Assembly (NCBI GenBank): GCA_948470475.1
Contig: OX419338.1
Span: 9,425,350-9,489,349 of the forward strand
Direction of reading: 5' to 3'
DNA from: Galaxea fascicularis
Lineage: Eukaryota; Cnidaria; Anthozoa; Scleractinia; Euphylliidae
Length of the DNA: 64,000 nucleotides
Numbering within the stretch: position 1 is the stretch's first letter; each line of letters starts with the position of its first letter. A program made the position numbers and the translations under genes. Shown one piece after another: positions 23,157-35,023 of this stretch. The notes below the pieces were generated by a model, which was not told where the DNA came from, did not search any database, and worked only from the letters and a program-made list of their open reading frames with translations.

Positions 23157-26100
23157 CTGTAAACGAAACACATGAAGGTAAACCTCTGTGCATTAAAAAG
23201 AAACAGAATTCCACTATCTACCATTTATAAAGTGAGTGGAATTAAAACATAGTAATAAGAATAATTAATAATAATTTATTACTTGTTCGGCGCACGTTAG
23301 CATATGAATATGATCAAATGCGCCTTACAAACAAAGCTTTACAATTCTAAATCAACTCAAATCAAATCAAATGTTGGTTTTTTTTGGGAGGGGGGGGGGG
23401 GGTAGGGAAAACCGGAGTACCCGGACAAAAAACTTCAGAGCACAGAACCAACAAACAAAAACCTCTGGTTAAGAGATCCCAAATTTATCATTATGACATT
23501 CCCTTGAACAAAAAATGTTACACCAAATAACCTTTCAAGACAGATACCACAGTGAAAATGTTGTGGTAAACTTTGAAACAAATAAACATATGATCGCGGG
23601 AGCAGTGGTAACCGTCTTAAGCTCGGGACGGGTGAGCCACCCAAAGCCGATGCTCGACTTTGCCAGTAGTCCGCAATCCAATAGTCTTTCAGACCACCCC
23701 ATACTAAATAGGACCTGAGAAAACGGATGGAAATACAATGGCAGTCTCCTAACACTCACTCAGAAGAGCGGTCTTGCCCGGGCAGGGGGAGGGGGGTGGG
23801 GTGGGGAAAGAGAAACGTTTTCTTATCATTTTCTCGTCCCCCACCACCCCCACCCCCATTCCCGTTACGCCTGGCATTACACATGCCACAGTCACACGAT
23901 ACAAACCTTCTCCTGTTCTACATCTGATCTGCTCGGTGGGACAGGGGGCGAAATAGCTAGAGCTCTTTTTTTTAGAAGCAGTCTTCCTGAAAACACATGC
24001 ACAGAAGACGTGATGTACATCATGGTATCTGAATTTTTCCAAACAAACGAACGCGACATCTGATTCATAAAGAAGTTGCTCGAGTGGCAACATCGACACA
24101 TCCACCACTCGCCGTCCTTTATACTCTTGATTCGCGTTGGTTTGATCTGGTCAAAATATTTTGCTAACTATAACATCACAAATATTTCAATGGATTTCTA
24201 CAACAAAAGGTCTGAATGAGCGTACCTGACAGTGCATGCCTTAACGGCTCCTCTTCCAGATCGAAAGGAAAGGCTGAAATTTAATAACAGCATGAGTGAG
24301 GGAAACCAGGAAGACACTTTACCAATCACCTCGAGTGAATGGCGCTGATACATACAAGTTATACAATGCTTTTGAGTGGTATACCATGGAATATCCCACA
24401 AGGCATTCGTATGTTCTTGGTATACGTTAGGCGGGTGAGTATGCAAAGAAAACACAAGCGACAAGTGGGTTATTCCATGGTATAACACGGTAAACCTTTG
24501 CGTGACTACCATGCCATAGAAAACACATATCAATGCAGTGCACGATGGAACGGTTGGGCGGGAGGATATTGATGATCCTGCAATCTGATTGGTTGGCCAA
24601 AACTGGCAAGCCGGACCGATCATTTTGAAAATGAAAGAAGCTTCCTGCGAGAGTTTTCGCTGAAAACCCATCATTGCTATGCATAGTATGTAGAAATAAA
24701 ACTAATTTGGCAGGACTGCTCTGATTCATTGTTGAATTCTCTTTGAAAATGGACTGGTCTAGCCGGCCAGTTCTGACTTATGGTAAGCGCCCTTAATCAT
24801 AACAGAGTTGTTCAAAATCGTTGCAAATCGCAGTGGCTTGCCACTTACTTGTTCCCATATCATTCATAAGGAACAGCCCAAAGTTACTACACCCAAGGGA
24901 AGACAGCTTGTCAGCAAAGATTGGAAGATACGGAACCTATAGAGTAGGAAAAAATCAATATATCTTACCACAGCAATTGAAAGGAGTTTGAACTGGTAAT
25001 GGTAATGAAATATCCCTTTCAATATTGATGAATTAGATTGTTTTCACTCATGTGTGAACATAACAATGGCCTCTCGTCCTTTTGGCTAGGATGAAGTGCA
25101 GTATGAAGCCAAAATAATGGTCATAATGGCCTCACAAGTGAATAGTGCTTTTTGCTCGTCCTGATTGGTTAACTAGGAGGTGGTTAGCAAAGTACTTTTC
25201 ACCTCCTAGCAGCCGAAGAGAAACAATATGGCTTCCTGTTTCGGTTTCTGAAGAGGACATTATTTCAATAGGTGCTAGTTATTCAGCTTGTGTGCTACAT
25301 ATGAACTCGGTGTCGGTGAAAGTGGTGGATAGTTACCTCCACTTCGGTGAATAATTGTTAATTAATATCACCCAACTAGTGGACTAATGCAAACCCTGCA
25401 TTTTGATTGGCTACGCTACTAGAGGACTATAAGTAATACTCCTCGAGTAGCAATCGAACGTGACGCTTTCTTTCGTTTTATTCCCAAGTAAATATTTCTT
25501 CAACTTGCATTTGCTAACTTTATTATTGCCTTTTCTTTCCGACTAGTTGGGTGATACTAAAACAATTAGACCCCTCGCCCTCAAGGGACACGGGTCAATA
25601 GCTTCGCCTCACGGGCTATTGACCCGTGGCCCTTGCGGGCTACGGGTCTAATTGTTAAATTGTTTCTGAACGTAGTGATGGTGATGTGAAAAAACAAAAT
25701 GCTCTGCAATCCTGGTTGAAAAGAAAACTTCCCTGAAGAACCATGCGCCACTTTAAAGAACTCAACGCGAAATAACAATTTATTTCAGTTTTTCCGTAAC
25801 GAGGTGATTACCGGAAACATTTTACCCAAAGATTTGCCCCCATGCACTCACCCGGCTTGGGAGTATATCAGTTTTGCGTTCAAGATCAGTTTAATCAGTT
25901 TTATTTAAAGGGAACTATGTGCCTCTCCAATCTCCTTGCTAACAGTAAAACGCTATAACGAAGCGAAAATTTGACTAAAGGCAAGGAAGAAATATATGAA
26001 AAGTGAACATGGAAAGCACGACCAAATTTTCAGTGCTGCCCAGTCAAAATGAGGCAGCCAGCGATTTTGCCGCCCACAACGAAATATTTGCCGCCTTCAC

Positions 26101-29100
26101 TTTCATGTCTTTCACTTCGCCGATTGTTGGTAAGTATTCGCCTAATTATCTTTGCCATTTTCCCAATAAAGCTACTGGTGGAAAACTAAGGGCTGAGTTT
26201 GTGCCAGAATGCGCAAGATAGATGGGGGCAGGGACGTCAGATAAAACATAAAAAAGAACGAAACTAAGGGCGCTTACCATTAGTCAGAACTGGCCGGCCA
26301 GACCAGTCAATTTTTATAGAGAATTCCACTATTAATCAGAACTGTCGGTCCAGTTCAGTTTATTTGAAACGTATGCATAGCAGTGATGAGTTTTTAGCGA
26401 AATTTATCGAAAGAAGGTTGTTTCCTTTTCAAAATGACCCGTCCGGCTGGCCAGTTCTGACTTTTGGTAAGAGCCCTAAGTTTGTGTTAAAGGTCTTACC
26501 TCTTTTGCCTTCAAGGAAACTAAACATGGAAGAACTTGAAATGTGCCATCTTCAAAGTGAATTATTAAAAGCTAGACACAAGATAGAAAAATTGTTTACA
26601 AAATGATTATGAGATGGCAAAAATTAATGACACATGAATATTTTCAACCCAAATTATAACATATAAAGCTGGACACGCGGACAAGGGCCCGAAAACCAAG
26701 GAAACATAGTACACAACGAGTAGCTAATTAGCACTATAGTTGGACTGGCTTCAGTGTTTAGGAAGGTATGGGGTACCGCGTTCAGGTTTTTAGGTAAACA
26801 GAAAAATTGTAAATCGCTATACTACAATTAGCTCCGCAGCAAATGCTTGAACAAATAAACACGACACTTGGCTAGACAAACAACAAAATGCGACCCTGTT
26901 CAGTACTAACAATTTTCGTGTGCATATTCGTCAAAGATCTTTTCTTCGCTAACTGGCCGTGACACAGCCCTGTCTTACGAAGACGTGAAGAAACCTTATT
27001 CAACCAAGTTGATCCTGGACGGAAAATCAAATGCACCTCTAAAAAACTGAAACCGGTCAAGGCATACCTTGTAGTTGTGCACTAAAATATAAAAGTGCTG
27101 CCCGTGTTTTAAAACGTCCAATTCACCATCTTCGCGATCCAGTTTCTTCCCTGAATTAAATAAAAAAAAGCTTGTTAAAAGAAAGTCCAAATTTTATTTT
27201 ACGTAAGAAGCGGTTTTCAACTGAACTTCGAAAGTAAGTTGTGTTTTCTTTGGTTCTGCATTGCTTTGTGATTGGCCAGCAAAACAAGCGCCACTTTTCC
27301 AACCATTGAGAAGCAATCACGACTTACGAATTACACGAGCGCAATTTCCCGCCCTTTACGCCGGCTGCAAGTATTGCCTCGAATTCTGATTGGCTCTTTG
27401 CACTGTTTCAGCCTGTTTTGATTGGCTAGAATAATTGCTTTGGTTTTGGTTTTCTCTAAGAAGCTTGCGATGATGGCGAGTTGCCACTTTCGCGACTCAG
27501 TTGCTCAATTAAGAAATATAGCAGTTTTAGCGAAAGTCCAGAGACTAAACTAAGTATCAAAATAGCGTGGTTATACAAATCCGCGACTATTACTTTTCAC
27601 TGGCGTGGAAGTTGCTTTCCTATACCCACGGCCAAACAGATTCACAAGTAGACACTCGTTCACTGTCGGGAATGTAACCTTGAAAACTATACTACGACTG
27701 AAGAAACAACATAGCCTGAGTACCAGGCTCTTATGTGGGGAAGGTGGGGAAAAGGTGGGGAGGGCGTGGGGGGCTCCTCCATACACCCTTAAGGAAGGAT
27801 TATCGCTCAGGTTGAACTTTCATGAACAGCGATCAGATAGGGCGTCTCAGCCGCCGACCTCCGGACTGGAATTCCGCGCCTCAAGCCATCCAGTCCTCGG
27901 ACGTCCATCAAAAATGTCTTTTACAATTTGGCCACCACAACAAAATGACAGAAGACATGGTTTGATGCGACTCTGGTTTGAAAATTGATGAATGTAACTT
28001 AAAAAGTTACAATTCACGACCCAACGTTTCGACACTCCTGTCTAGTGTCTTCATCAGGGGTGATCTAGTGTTGCAAAAAGGACCCTTTTATACGCTTACT
28101 AATTAACGACCTTTTGTTTTGATGAGGTGTAAATAGGTGTCAGGTAAAAGGCCGCCATCGTCACGGTTTAAAGGAGCGTGGGCGGAGTTGATGTGCCAAG
28201 CTTCCAAACAAAGCCGTTGATGGTACTGCCGGTTAGTGGTGATAATTTTGGAATTATCCCACGCTATTGTATGGTTGGTTTGGCAAGCATGTTCCGGCAA
28301 AGCGGAGTTTTTCTTTTTCAAAGAAAAACTACTTTTTGATGCTCTTTTAAACGCGTGCCAAGCTGACGCTTGGTCTGTCCGATGTACTCATGATCACAGT
28401 CATTGCATGGAATAGAATAAACAGCGTCAGTTCGTTGTTCTTTCAACACAGGATCTTTAGGTTTGGCAAAAATATGACTCAACGTCTGGAAAGGTTTTTG
28501 TGCAACTGTAACATTGTGGCTAGACAAAACTCTCTTAATGGGTTCGATCTGTAACACCGCGGATGTACGGGATGACGGCAAAACCTGTAGCCGAAACCTC
28601 GTCCCCAGAGGTGTTAAGAGAAGGAGTAACTGGTTTTAAGCAGTTACGGAGGAAAGTGTTTGGGCAGCAAGTGACCTTTAGGACGTCAAAAACATATTTT
28701 CGCTCTTTGGCCCTAGAATCACATGAAGATGGCAAACAATCAGCCCTCGTGAGCAAAGTTCTGGTTACGGATTTTTTGTGGCAGATAGGGTGGTGGGAGT
28801 CAAATGCGAGATATTTGTCGGTATGCGTGGGTTTGCGATAAACACTTGTCTCTAAATTTCCCCGACATTCAAATCGAGAAAAGACAAACGTCTATCATTC
28901 TCACGCTCAATGGTGAACTGGATAGACGGCTCAACTGAATTTAAATGTGAAAGAAGGCGCTCCGCTTCATTCCCGGATACCGCAGAGATGACATCGTCGA
29001 CATATCGTTTCCAAAACAAAGGCTGGACCGGTGAGGAAGCCAGAGCCCTTTGTTCCACATCTTCCATTACCATGTTGGCAATGACAGCGGAAACGGGAGA

Positions 29101-32100
29101 ACCCATAGCCGTACCAAAAACCTGTTGGTAGTAGGTGCCATTGAATGTGAACTGAGTTGTGTTGAGACAAAAAGACAGCAGATCTATGAGATCCTCTACG
29201 GGCAAAGAAGTTCTTTGTTGCAGTGAAGCGTCTTGTTTGAGTCTTTTTTCAGCAACATTAATGGCAAGTTACATTCATCAATTTTCAAACCAGAGTAGCA
29301 TCAAACCATGTCTGATTGTCCACCTGGTTGCAGTGTGAACTTGAACATACCCAAAATGACAGAAGTCGGCAACAGAATCCTAATTTTCTGTTTTGCACTT
29401 TTGGTCAACATATATACGTTTTCACTGAGCCGACATTGAACGTCCGTGTACCATCATAACCATTCAAAATTTGTTTCGACTTGCATCACCGTTTGGTCGC
29501 TGATTCACTCATAAGTTGGCAAAACAGTTTCACGCTGTCGTTATACCTGCACTGCATAAACAATGAGAAAAAAAATGTAAATGTAATTTATTTAAGCTCG
29601 ATAGCGTGAGGAGTGGTTGCCAAATCTCCCGAGCCAGGGGCTCATATATTAAACGTTCGAGAATTCCGGATCGAATTGAAATTTAGCAGTGTTGGTTTTT
29701 TGGGGAGAGGGGAAAACTGGAGTACCTGGAGAAAAATCTCTCGGAGCAGAGTAGAGAACCAACAACAAACTCAACCCACATATGACATCGACTCCGGGAG
29801 TCGAACTGGGAATACATTGGTGGGAGGCGAGTGCTCTGACACCACTGCGCCATCCCTGCTCCCCAAAAGAAAAGAAAAGAATAAGAATTACCAATTCCAC
29901 TGTCAGAGACTGTCCATACTTCCATTGAGGATTGTTGAAGCTTACAGATGGGACAGGATGTACATCTTGTGCCCTGCACCTTCCCACTCAAAGCTGACAG
30001 AAGCTCTTCTAAATCAAACACTAGCGGAAGCAGAACCCTGTGAGTCACTCCATCCCATGTGGTAACGTGCACCTGGGCAAGTGCGCTGATTAAAATTAAA
30101 CAACAAACATATGAATAAGTTTTATACATAATTTTATTTTAATTAATATTATTATATATTATTTTTTGGAGATACTAGCATTCCGCATACTAATCTAAAA
30201 TCCAAATTAAAATATAATTTATTGATTGATTATCGATTGATGGAGGGGCCGCCTTTCATACAGTCAAAGTTTTACTAATGAAGAGGCAACGTATATTTTA
30301 GTAAGTCACCATAGCTACATGAAATAAACACAGAAATATAGTCCACTCGTCAATGGCTAGCATGCGAATACAGCCGCCTTTCATCGCACCCGGTCCTTAT
30401 TCTGTGTAAGTACTTTTCATTTTTGGAAATGTATGTTACTAAATTTATCATTTTTCCACAAAAAGTGGGGGAATCCTGCCCCCCACCCCCCTTCCTGGGC
30501 CCCTCCCCCTGCATGGTCCCTGCAAGTAGTTAGGGTGTCAGACTTGAGATCTGGAGGTCCTATGTTCTAGTCTCACTCTGACCACTTATGGCTGTTGTTC
30601 TGGGTAGTTTCTGGTCCAACCCCTAGCTGCTCTTATAAATACCCAACTGGTCTGCCTCCTGTCAGTTGGGATTCTTAACTTCATTGTGCTCATTGATATT
30701 ATTTTCAATGTCCCTGAAAAGCCCCACAAGGGGAGTGCTAACTGTCAGCAGTTTTACCTCTGCTCACTTGACTGGCAAGAAAGGCTGACATCCTAAAGGG
30801 AAATAGGAAAGAATAATGAATTGTAGCAGTTGTCCTGAGATAACTACTTGTATGAAGCTGCAGTCTACAAAAGCTAAAATTAACAAAACAAAGCTGTTTA
30901 ACACAGTGGACAGACACCAGAAGGCTGCACAACTTTAATCTTGATTGTGGAAATGTCAGTTATTAAAATACAGTAATCAATAAAATCATGTACAAACCAC
31001 TATGTCCTCATAATGGACTGACACGTTGTTGCTACGATGACATGGGTTATATTTGTTCTTTAGCTGGGCTTCTTCCCTTTTCGATCGCTGAGCCCAGAAA
31101 TCTTTGGCTACTCTCAGACCACTCACCCACTCTTCCATTGCTTCTTTAGACTGAAATAAAATTATAACATGTATATATTAATATCACTTTATACAACCAT
31201 CACTACATGACAACATAAATAACATAAATTATTCATGTTATTAATTTAATAACATAAATTATGGTTGTCATGCATATACCACATAATTTACAATTTATGG
31301 TTCATTTCATATATTAATATGTCACTCACATATTTGTTAATGTGGGTTAAAAATGATACTAATCTTATTATTGAGGGTCTGGACTAGGAACAAACGAGGC
31401 AGTCTATAGTCCTTTTTTTTGTTTTATCATGAAACCCACTAAACAAATATGCCTTTGTCTCCACTGCAGCTTACAGGTTGTATAAGATCCCAGCCATTGC
31501 TTTAAACTTTGAGAACCTTCAAGTAAACTCTAAGCACTACAACCCAAGTGTTGGAATTAAAAGATATAAAGATACTTTGTTTTGTGAGGTGTTGTTTTTC
31601 TTAACTTGAGATTCACATCATTACTTACCTCAGCTGAAAATGTGTATTCTGTGCCATCTTCAAGCGTGAGCCTAAAACTGCAGTTCTTGTATTGTTTACT
31701 GGGAATCAAACATTGTGTAATGCCACATACCTTCAAACAAAAAATACCAACTGAAAAACAATATCAAACAATCTTACAGTGCCTCTGAAAATATTGCAGT
31801 GTATGTTGAGACAATAAAAATCCAATCAAGGGCAATGGGAGTGTATTACTCATATTTTATTAATACTGATACTTTCATAAATTCAGCTTGGTTGTTTTGG
31901 GAGTTCCTAATAATTATTGATCATTATTGTATAAGGGGTCATTTTCTATATTGTGTAAAAGGTATGAAAGTGAATCTTGACTATTTCACTTTTCATGAAA
32001 ACAAATATTGTAAGAGTTTAGTCACTGGCTCTGCTTGAAGCAACTACTTTGGATCTGCCAGCTTGAATTTTCTGTTTCTTCAAAGCTTTGGAAAACCAAC

Positions 32101-33113
32101 TTAAAATCATGAAAACCAAAGAAGAAAATAATGCTAGAATGGTATTGAAATGTGACAGTTGTTGGCGGGTCTATTTTACAGGTCACATTCCACAGGTCAA
32201 AGTACAGGTTGCTGCGCTACAGATAAATAAACTAGCCCAAAAGAGTCTCCTAACTCTAATAACTATCCAAAATTTGTCTGAGATCGGTGCGAAACTGTTT
32301 GGCTTAGTTATCAATCAATAAAGCAGTGACCTGTTCCTCTGGCCTGTGGAATGTGACCTGTAAAATAGACCCGGCCGAGAGTTGTGGCTATTAACTCTTC
32401 AAACCCTAAGATCCAAATTTAAATTCTCATTTGTTGACCCTATACATTTCCTGTAGAAGAAGTAGGAGGAAATTGTCAAGATATCAAGCAAATTCATCTT
32501 GTGTGTGCCCTTCATTCTCGTGACCACTCTGATCAAAAGGCATTTATATTACAAGGAGAAATTTGATACTGATCACTCTTAGGGTTTAAAGGATTAACTT
32601 TACTTTTGTCATTCAAAAGGTAAAAAAAAAAACATTGAAGACTTAAAGATGTCACAACCTTCTCGCCATAGAAACATCAAGTTATGGGGAAAAGTTATTG
32701 ATACCAGTTTGAACCTAGTTAAATTTGAGGGTACAGGTTTGGTAGTCTTTCCTTTAGCATCACAACAGCTAAGTTACAAGACAATAATATTATTGCAAGT
32801 GTTCAAACTGAAAATCACCAATTAAATCACTTCAAATAAACTTAATTCACTCCAAAATTTATGTAAACTGATGAGTACCGGTAGTTAGCAAGGCCTGGTT
32901 CACACTGTCATGACAACATCACAACAAGTCATAGTCATAATGACATAAAGAAAAATATGTCAATATGTTCATGTTATTATGCTCCTACTATACAACTGCG
33001 ATGATCATTCCTCGTTTGATTTCATATCCGCAGTTCACATATGATTTCTTTCATATGCATCATTCACTTACATATCTTTCACAGGAACATATGAACCCAA
33101 AATTGACCAGCTG

Positions 33114-33144
<31 letters not shown>

Positions 33145-34947
33145 AGAGCATCACACTGGAATCGCGAGGTCACGGGTTCAAGCCCTGTTGAAGTCCTGAA
33201 TTTTTTTACGCAATTGCAAAAATTGCGATCACAACTGCGACGATCATTCCTCGTTTGGCTCCTACTATGTCATTATGATGTGTTGTTCACACTAGAGACA
33301 TAAAACATGAACACAAGGCACTTTTTTCGTTTGCATGACGTTCTTGTTATGTCATTATGTTGCAAGAGTGAACCAGGCTTAATTCCACTGAGGGTTCTTC
33401 CGTTTCACCTCTTTATTTGCATGGCAAGTTACTGGAGCTCTAAAAGCAAAGACAGACTGTAAAGTTTAAATCTCTGTTCCTCTCACCACTACTCCCCACC
33501 CACCAAAAAAGATAACCAGATAATAAGTTAATAACCTTCTCAAGTCGTATTTCAAACTCTTTGAGTGATTTCTGTCCTTTACGATAAGTGTTCTCAGTTT
33601 CGTACTGACTTATTGCTGTATTTAAAAGCTGTTCATAGAAGAAAGTATAAAAATTATTAATAAAACCACACTTGCACAAAGGATGAGATGACTTGGATAA
33701 AATAAATATCCTCTCCTCTTTTACTAAGCTTTAGGCCTTTTGACCTTTTAACAATAAAGAATTAATTGAAATTAATTGAAATTGAACCTAGAATCATCAT
33801 AAAACTCTGAAAAAGCACTTTTCCCACAAATTCATCTTTAGGATATTTCCAAAGGTGTGGGGAATGTACTTTTCCCTATTTCCAATTAAACATTTTTGTG
33901 GCTATTGTTTGAAACAGATACCTGACCCTTGCAGATTATGCACCATATTTCTTGTTGTAGTGTAACCTTACAATCATTAAATATTATATTGTGTTTCCAA
34001 GAAAAACAGGACTCGCGTACCTAACCAGGAGTGTGCAAATTTACTGCAACCAATGATGCGTGCAACAAAACTGATTTAACTTAAGGTGTTTTATAACAGT
34101 TTTTTCTGCTTTGCATGATTATGCTTGGCTTGCACATGCTTGAAGTCGCGTAAGCATCACATGTGAGCTTAAGTCACACAAGCTGATGAAGGAAAACCCC
34201 ACGACTAAAAATGAAAAAACAAATGTGTCATCCAAAAATCCCAGAATACTGAGAGAGAGAACGCACACTCGTAGCAGGTCGCATAAAACCTGAAAAACCC
34301 ATTTTCCTTGCTTAATTTCTAAACTAGCCGTAGAACCAATGTCCAAATTTTGGTATCTGCCAAAATACATCAAAATGGAGATGAAGAATTTTTTTTCAAA
34401 AAAAAATTGTCAGACAGAATTTTACTAATTTTAAAGGTAGACATAATTGAACATTTTTGCCGATTGCAAAAATTGTGCCTGACAGACAAAAAACTGTAGT
34501 AAGCCACCTTAAGTTTCATTTTCCATGTCGTTCAGCTTCAAACACCTTATGCGCTAAGAAGCTATAAACAAGATTGAACGTCTTTCTTAATTTTTTCTAT
34601 CCTACCTCCCAACTTCGTCGAATCCGCAAAACACTGAAAGAGAAGGACTTACCTGCTACTTCACACATCAAAACATTACATAAGACCCAGAAGCATTTAC
34701 TCTTAATCATAAGCACATCACCAGTCGAATGTAAGTCCACACAAGCTTACCACATAGAAACCTCGCTTGGATCGCGGTATTCCGAACTTCGGAGGCTTGT
34801 GAAGAAACAAATTTCCTTCTAGATGAGGGGGCGGACGAGTCTGTAGCATCAAACAGATAAAAACAGAAGAATAAGATCTAAAGAGTTACAACATTTGGAG
34901 TTGAAAAGACGAATTACCAAGGGACGAACTTCCGCCAAGACGGCCAT
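20925..34947 (-). CDS. Nine-exon gene: PH-like segment, unknown middle, C-terminal RUN domain
   Basis: Exons on the minus strand are 34918-34947, 33536-33628, 31629-31730, 31001-31150, 29892-30072, 27068-27150, 24849-24936, 23896-24125 and 20925-23156. Phases chain throughout and give about 1062 residues. The start is MAVLAEVRPL in a strong aaacATGG context. Residues about 42-100 (RLTLEDGTEYTFSAESKEA then MEEWVSGLRVAKDFW) look like the last strands and helix of a PH domain. No exon for the first strands was found, so an exon may be missing. Residues about 126-300 form a compact, unidentified region (TTWDGVTHRVLLPLVFDLEE, FYILVHNYK, VPYLPIFADKL, DVAFVCLEKFRYHD). The large last exon is disordered, then ends in a RUN domain that resembles RUSC1/RUSC2. 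RUN domains bind small GTPases and act in vesicle traffic. The 8-to-9 junction is the least certain. Confidence 0.65.
23340..23465 (-). repeat. SINE family A fragment with a long G run
   Basis: Tail and body of the family seen at 9.3, 13.1 and 29.7 kb: aaatcaaatcaaatgttgg, then a 14-nt G run, then aaccggagtacccgg. The tRNA-like head is missing, so this copy is truncated. It lies between exons 8 and 9 of the RUN gene. Confidence 0.6.
24580..24796. mobile_element. MITE copy, sister of 26268-26476 (opposite orientation)
   Basis: It shares with the 26.3 kb element, inverted, the blocks ccggccagttctgac, ttatggtaagcgccc, tcattttgaaaa and tgctatgcata. One end is clear (ggtaagcgccc at 24784-24794); the other is eroded. 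Frames through this stretch are transposon sequence, not a gene. Confidence 0.6.
25180..25365. repeat. Dispersed repeat, inverted copy of 20.3-20.6 kb
   Basis: Contains cctgtttcggtttctgaaga, cggtgtcggtgaaagtggtgg and cacttcggtgaataattgtt, each present inverted in 20330-20600. No coding content. In the intron between exons 6 and 7 of the RUN gene. Confidence 0.55.
25570..25655. repeat. Hairpin repeat
   Basis: An almost perfect stem, acgggtcaatagc with gctattgacccgt, encloses a 9-10 nt loop. Outer blocks also pair (tagacccctcgcc... with ...gggctacgggtcta). This is typical of a short foldback MITE. Confidence 0.55.
26268..26476. mobile_element. 209-bp MITE, TAA duplication (PIF/Harbinger-like)
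   Basis: Begins GGGCGCTTACCATTAGTCAG and ends with TGACTTTTGGTAAGAGCCC, inverted repeats with a few mismatches. TAA flanks both sides (26265-26267, 26477-26479). A 3-bp TAA duplication and GGGC ends suggest the PIF/Harbinger group. A truncated sister lies at 24580-24796. Confidence 0.7.
28015..28065 (-). ncRNA. Hammerhead ribozyme motif in the Penelope pLTR
   Basis: On the minus strand: CTGATGA, then stem II formed by GACACT and AGTGTC around a 7-nt loop, then GAAAC and GTT at the cleavage site. GGGT after the site pairs with ACCC just before CTGATGA (stem I). Stem III is minimal (AACGTT is self-complementary), as in known Penelope hammerheads, which are thought to work as dimers. Confidence 0.75.
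28318..28581 (-). pseudogene. GIY-YIG endonuclease segment of the Penelope element
   Basis: Contains VYSIPCNDCDHEYIGQTKRQ then LGTRLKEHQ. This is the Cys-containing YSIPC..C...YIGQT..R..R..EH pattern of the GIY-YIG domain attached to Penelope RTs. The upstream linker (LLTRADCLPSSCDSRAKERK) continues in another frame, so a frameshift separates the two. Confidence 0.8.
28852..29205 (-). pseudogene. Penelope reverse transcriptase fragment
   Basis: The frame carries RT core motifs: QVFGTAMGSPVSAVIANMVM (fingers/palm) and WKRYVDDVISAV with the catalytic YVDD box, followed by LNSVEPSIQFTIE and LSFLDLNV. This order is typical of Penelope-like elements. The N-terminal RT part is lost and the frame is cut off downstream. 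Confidence 0.85.
29680..29872 (-). repeat. tRNA-derived SINE, family A (best copy)
   Basis: Minus strand: head ggggagcagggatggcgcag with B box gttcgactccc, then a body with gttggttctctactctgctc and tttttctccaggtactccag. The clearest member of the family seen at 9.3, 13.1 and 23.4 kb. It ends just short of exon 5 of the RUN gene. Confidence 0.7.
33010..33260 (+). repeat. tRNA-headed SINE, family B
   Basis: The tRNA-like unit is 33125-33196: ggcttcatagctcagttgg, B box gggttcaagcc, end ttgaagtcc. The anticodon stem does not pair. Flanks on both sides match those at 5.2 kb (aattgaccagctgccaacgt before, acgcaattgca after), which shows a transposed unit. Confidence 0.7.
34079..34516. mobile_element. 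TIR element with CTTAAGGTG ends
   Basis: Left end acttaaggtgttttataaca, right end ccaccttaagtt, a short inverted repeat. Internal A/T-rich sequence without a coding frame. It resembles the element at 10500-11171 at its termini. It lies in intron 1 of the RUN gene. Confidence 0.45.
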
Positions 34948-35023
34948 GTTTTGATTTGATAGCCTCATTATGGTGACGACAATCGACGGAGGAAGGGGAG
35001 GTAGGGATAAGTGGATGTTCAAG
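34948..35023. promoter_or_regulatory. Divergent promoter between the RUN gene and TSFM
   Basis: The RUN-gene ATG (minus, 34945-34947) and the TSFM ATG (plus, 35024) face away from each other with only 76 bp between. Both start codons have strong contexts. No TATA box is evident. The transcription start sites must lie here or slightly inside the first exons. Inferred from geometry. Confidence 0.55.

Larger units (their letters stand above)
27955..29352 (-). mobile_element. Penelope-like retroelement, 5'-truncated, with inverted 3' piece
   Basis: On the minus strand the order is a reverse-transcriptase fragment (28852-29205), a broken linker, a GIY-YIG endonuclease segment (28318-28581) and a pLTR with a hammerhead motif (28015-28065). 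The terminal phrase tggtttgatgc...ctctggtttgaaaattgatgaatgtaact at 27958-27999 returns inverted at about 29266-29309, so a short oppositely oriented 3' piece caps the 5' side. CAAAATGACAGAAG flanks both ends (27941-27954, 29352-29365), a 14-bp target duplication. Several frameshifts make it inactive. It sits in the RUN gene's intron 5. Confidence 0.85.

Noticed and set aside
24198..24729. Two overlapping minus-strand frames of 100-158 residues
   Set aside because: They run through a MITE copy (24580-24796) and its flank and have no protein-like conservation.
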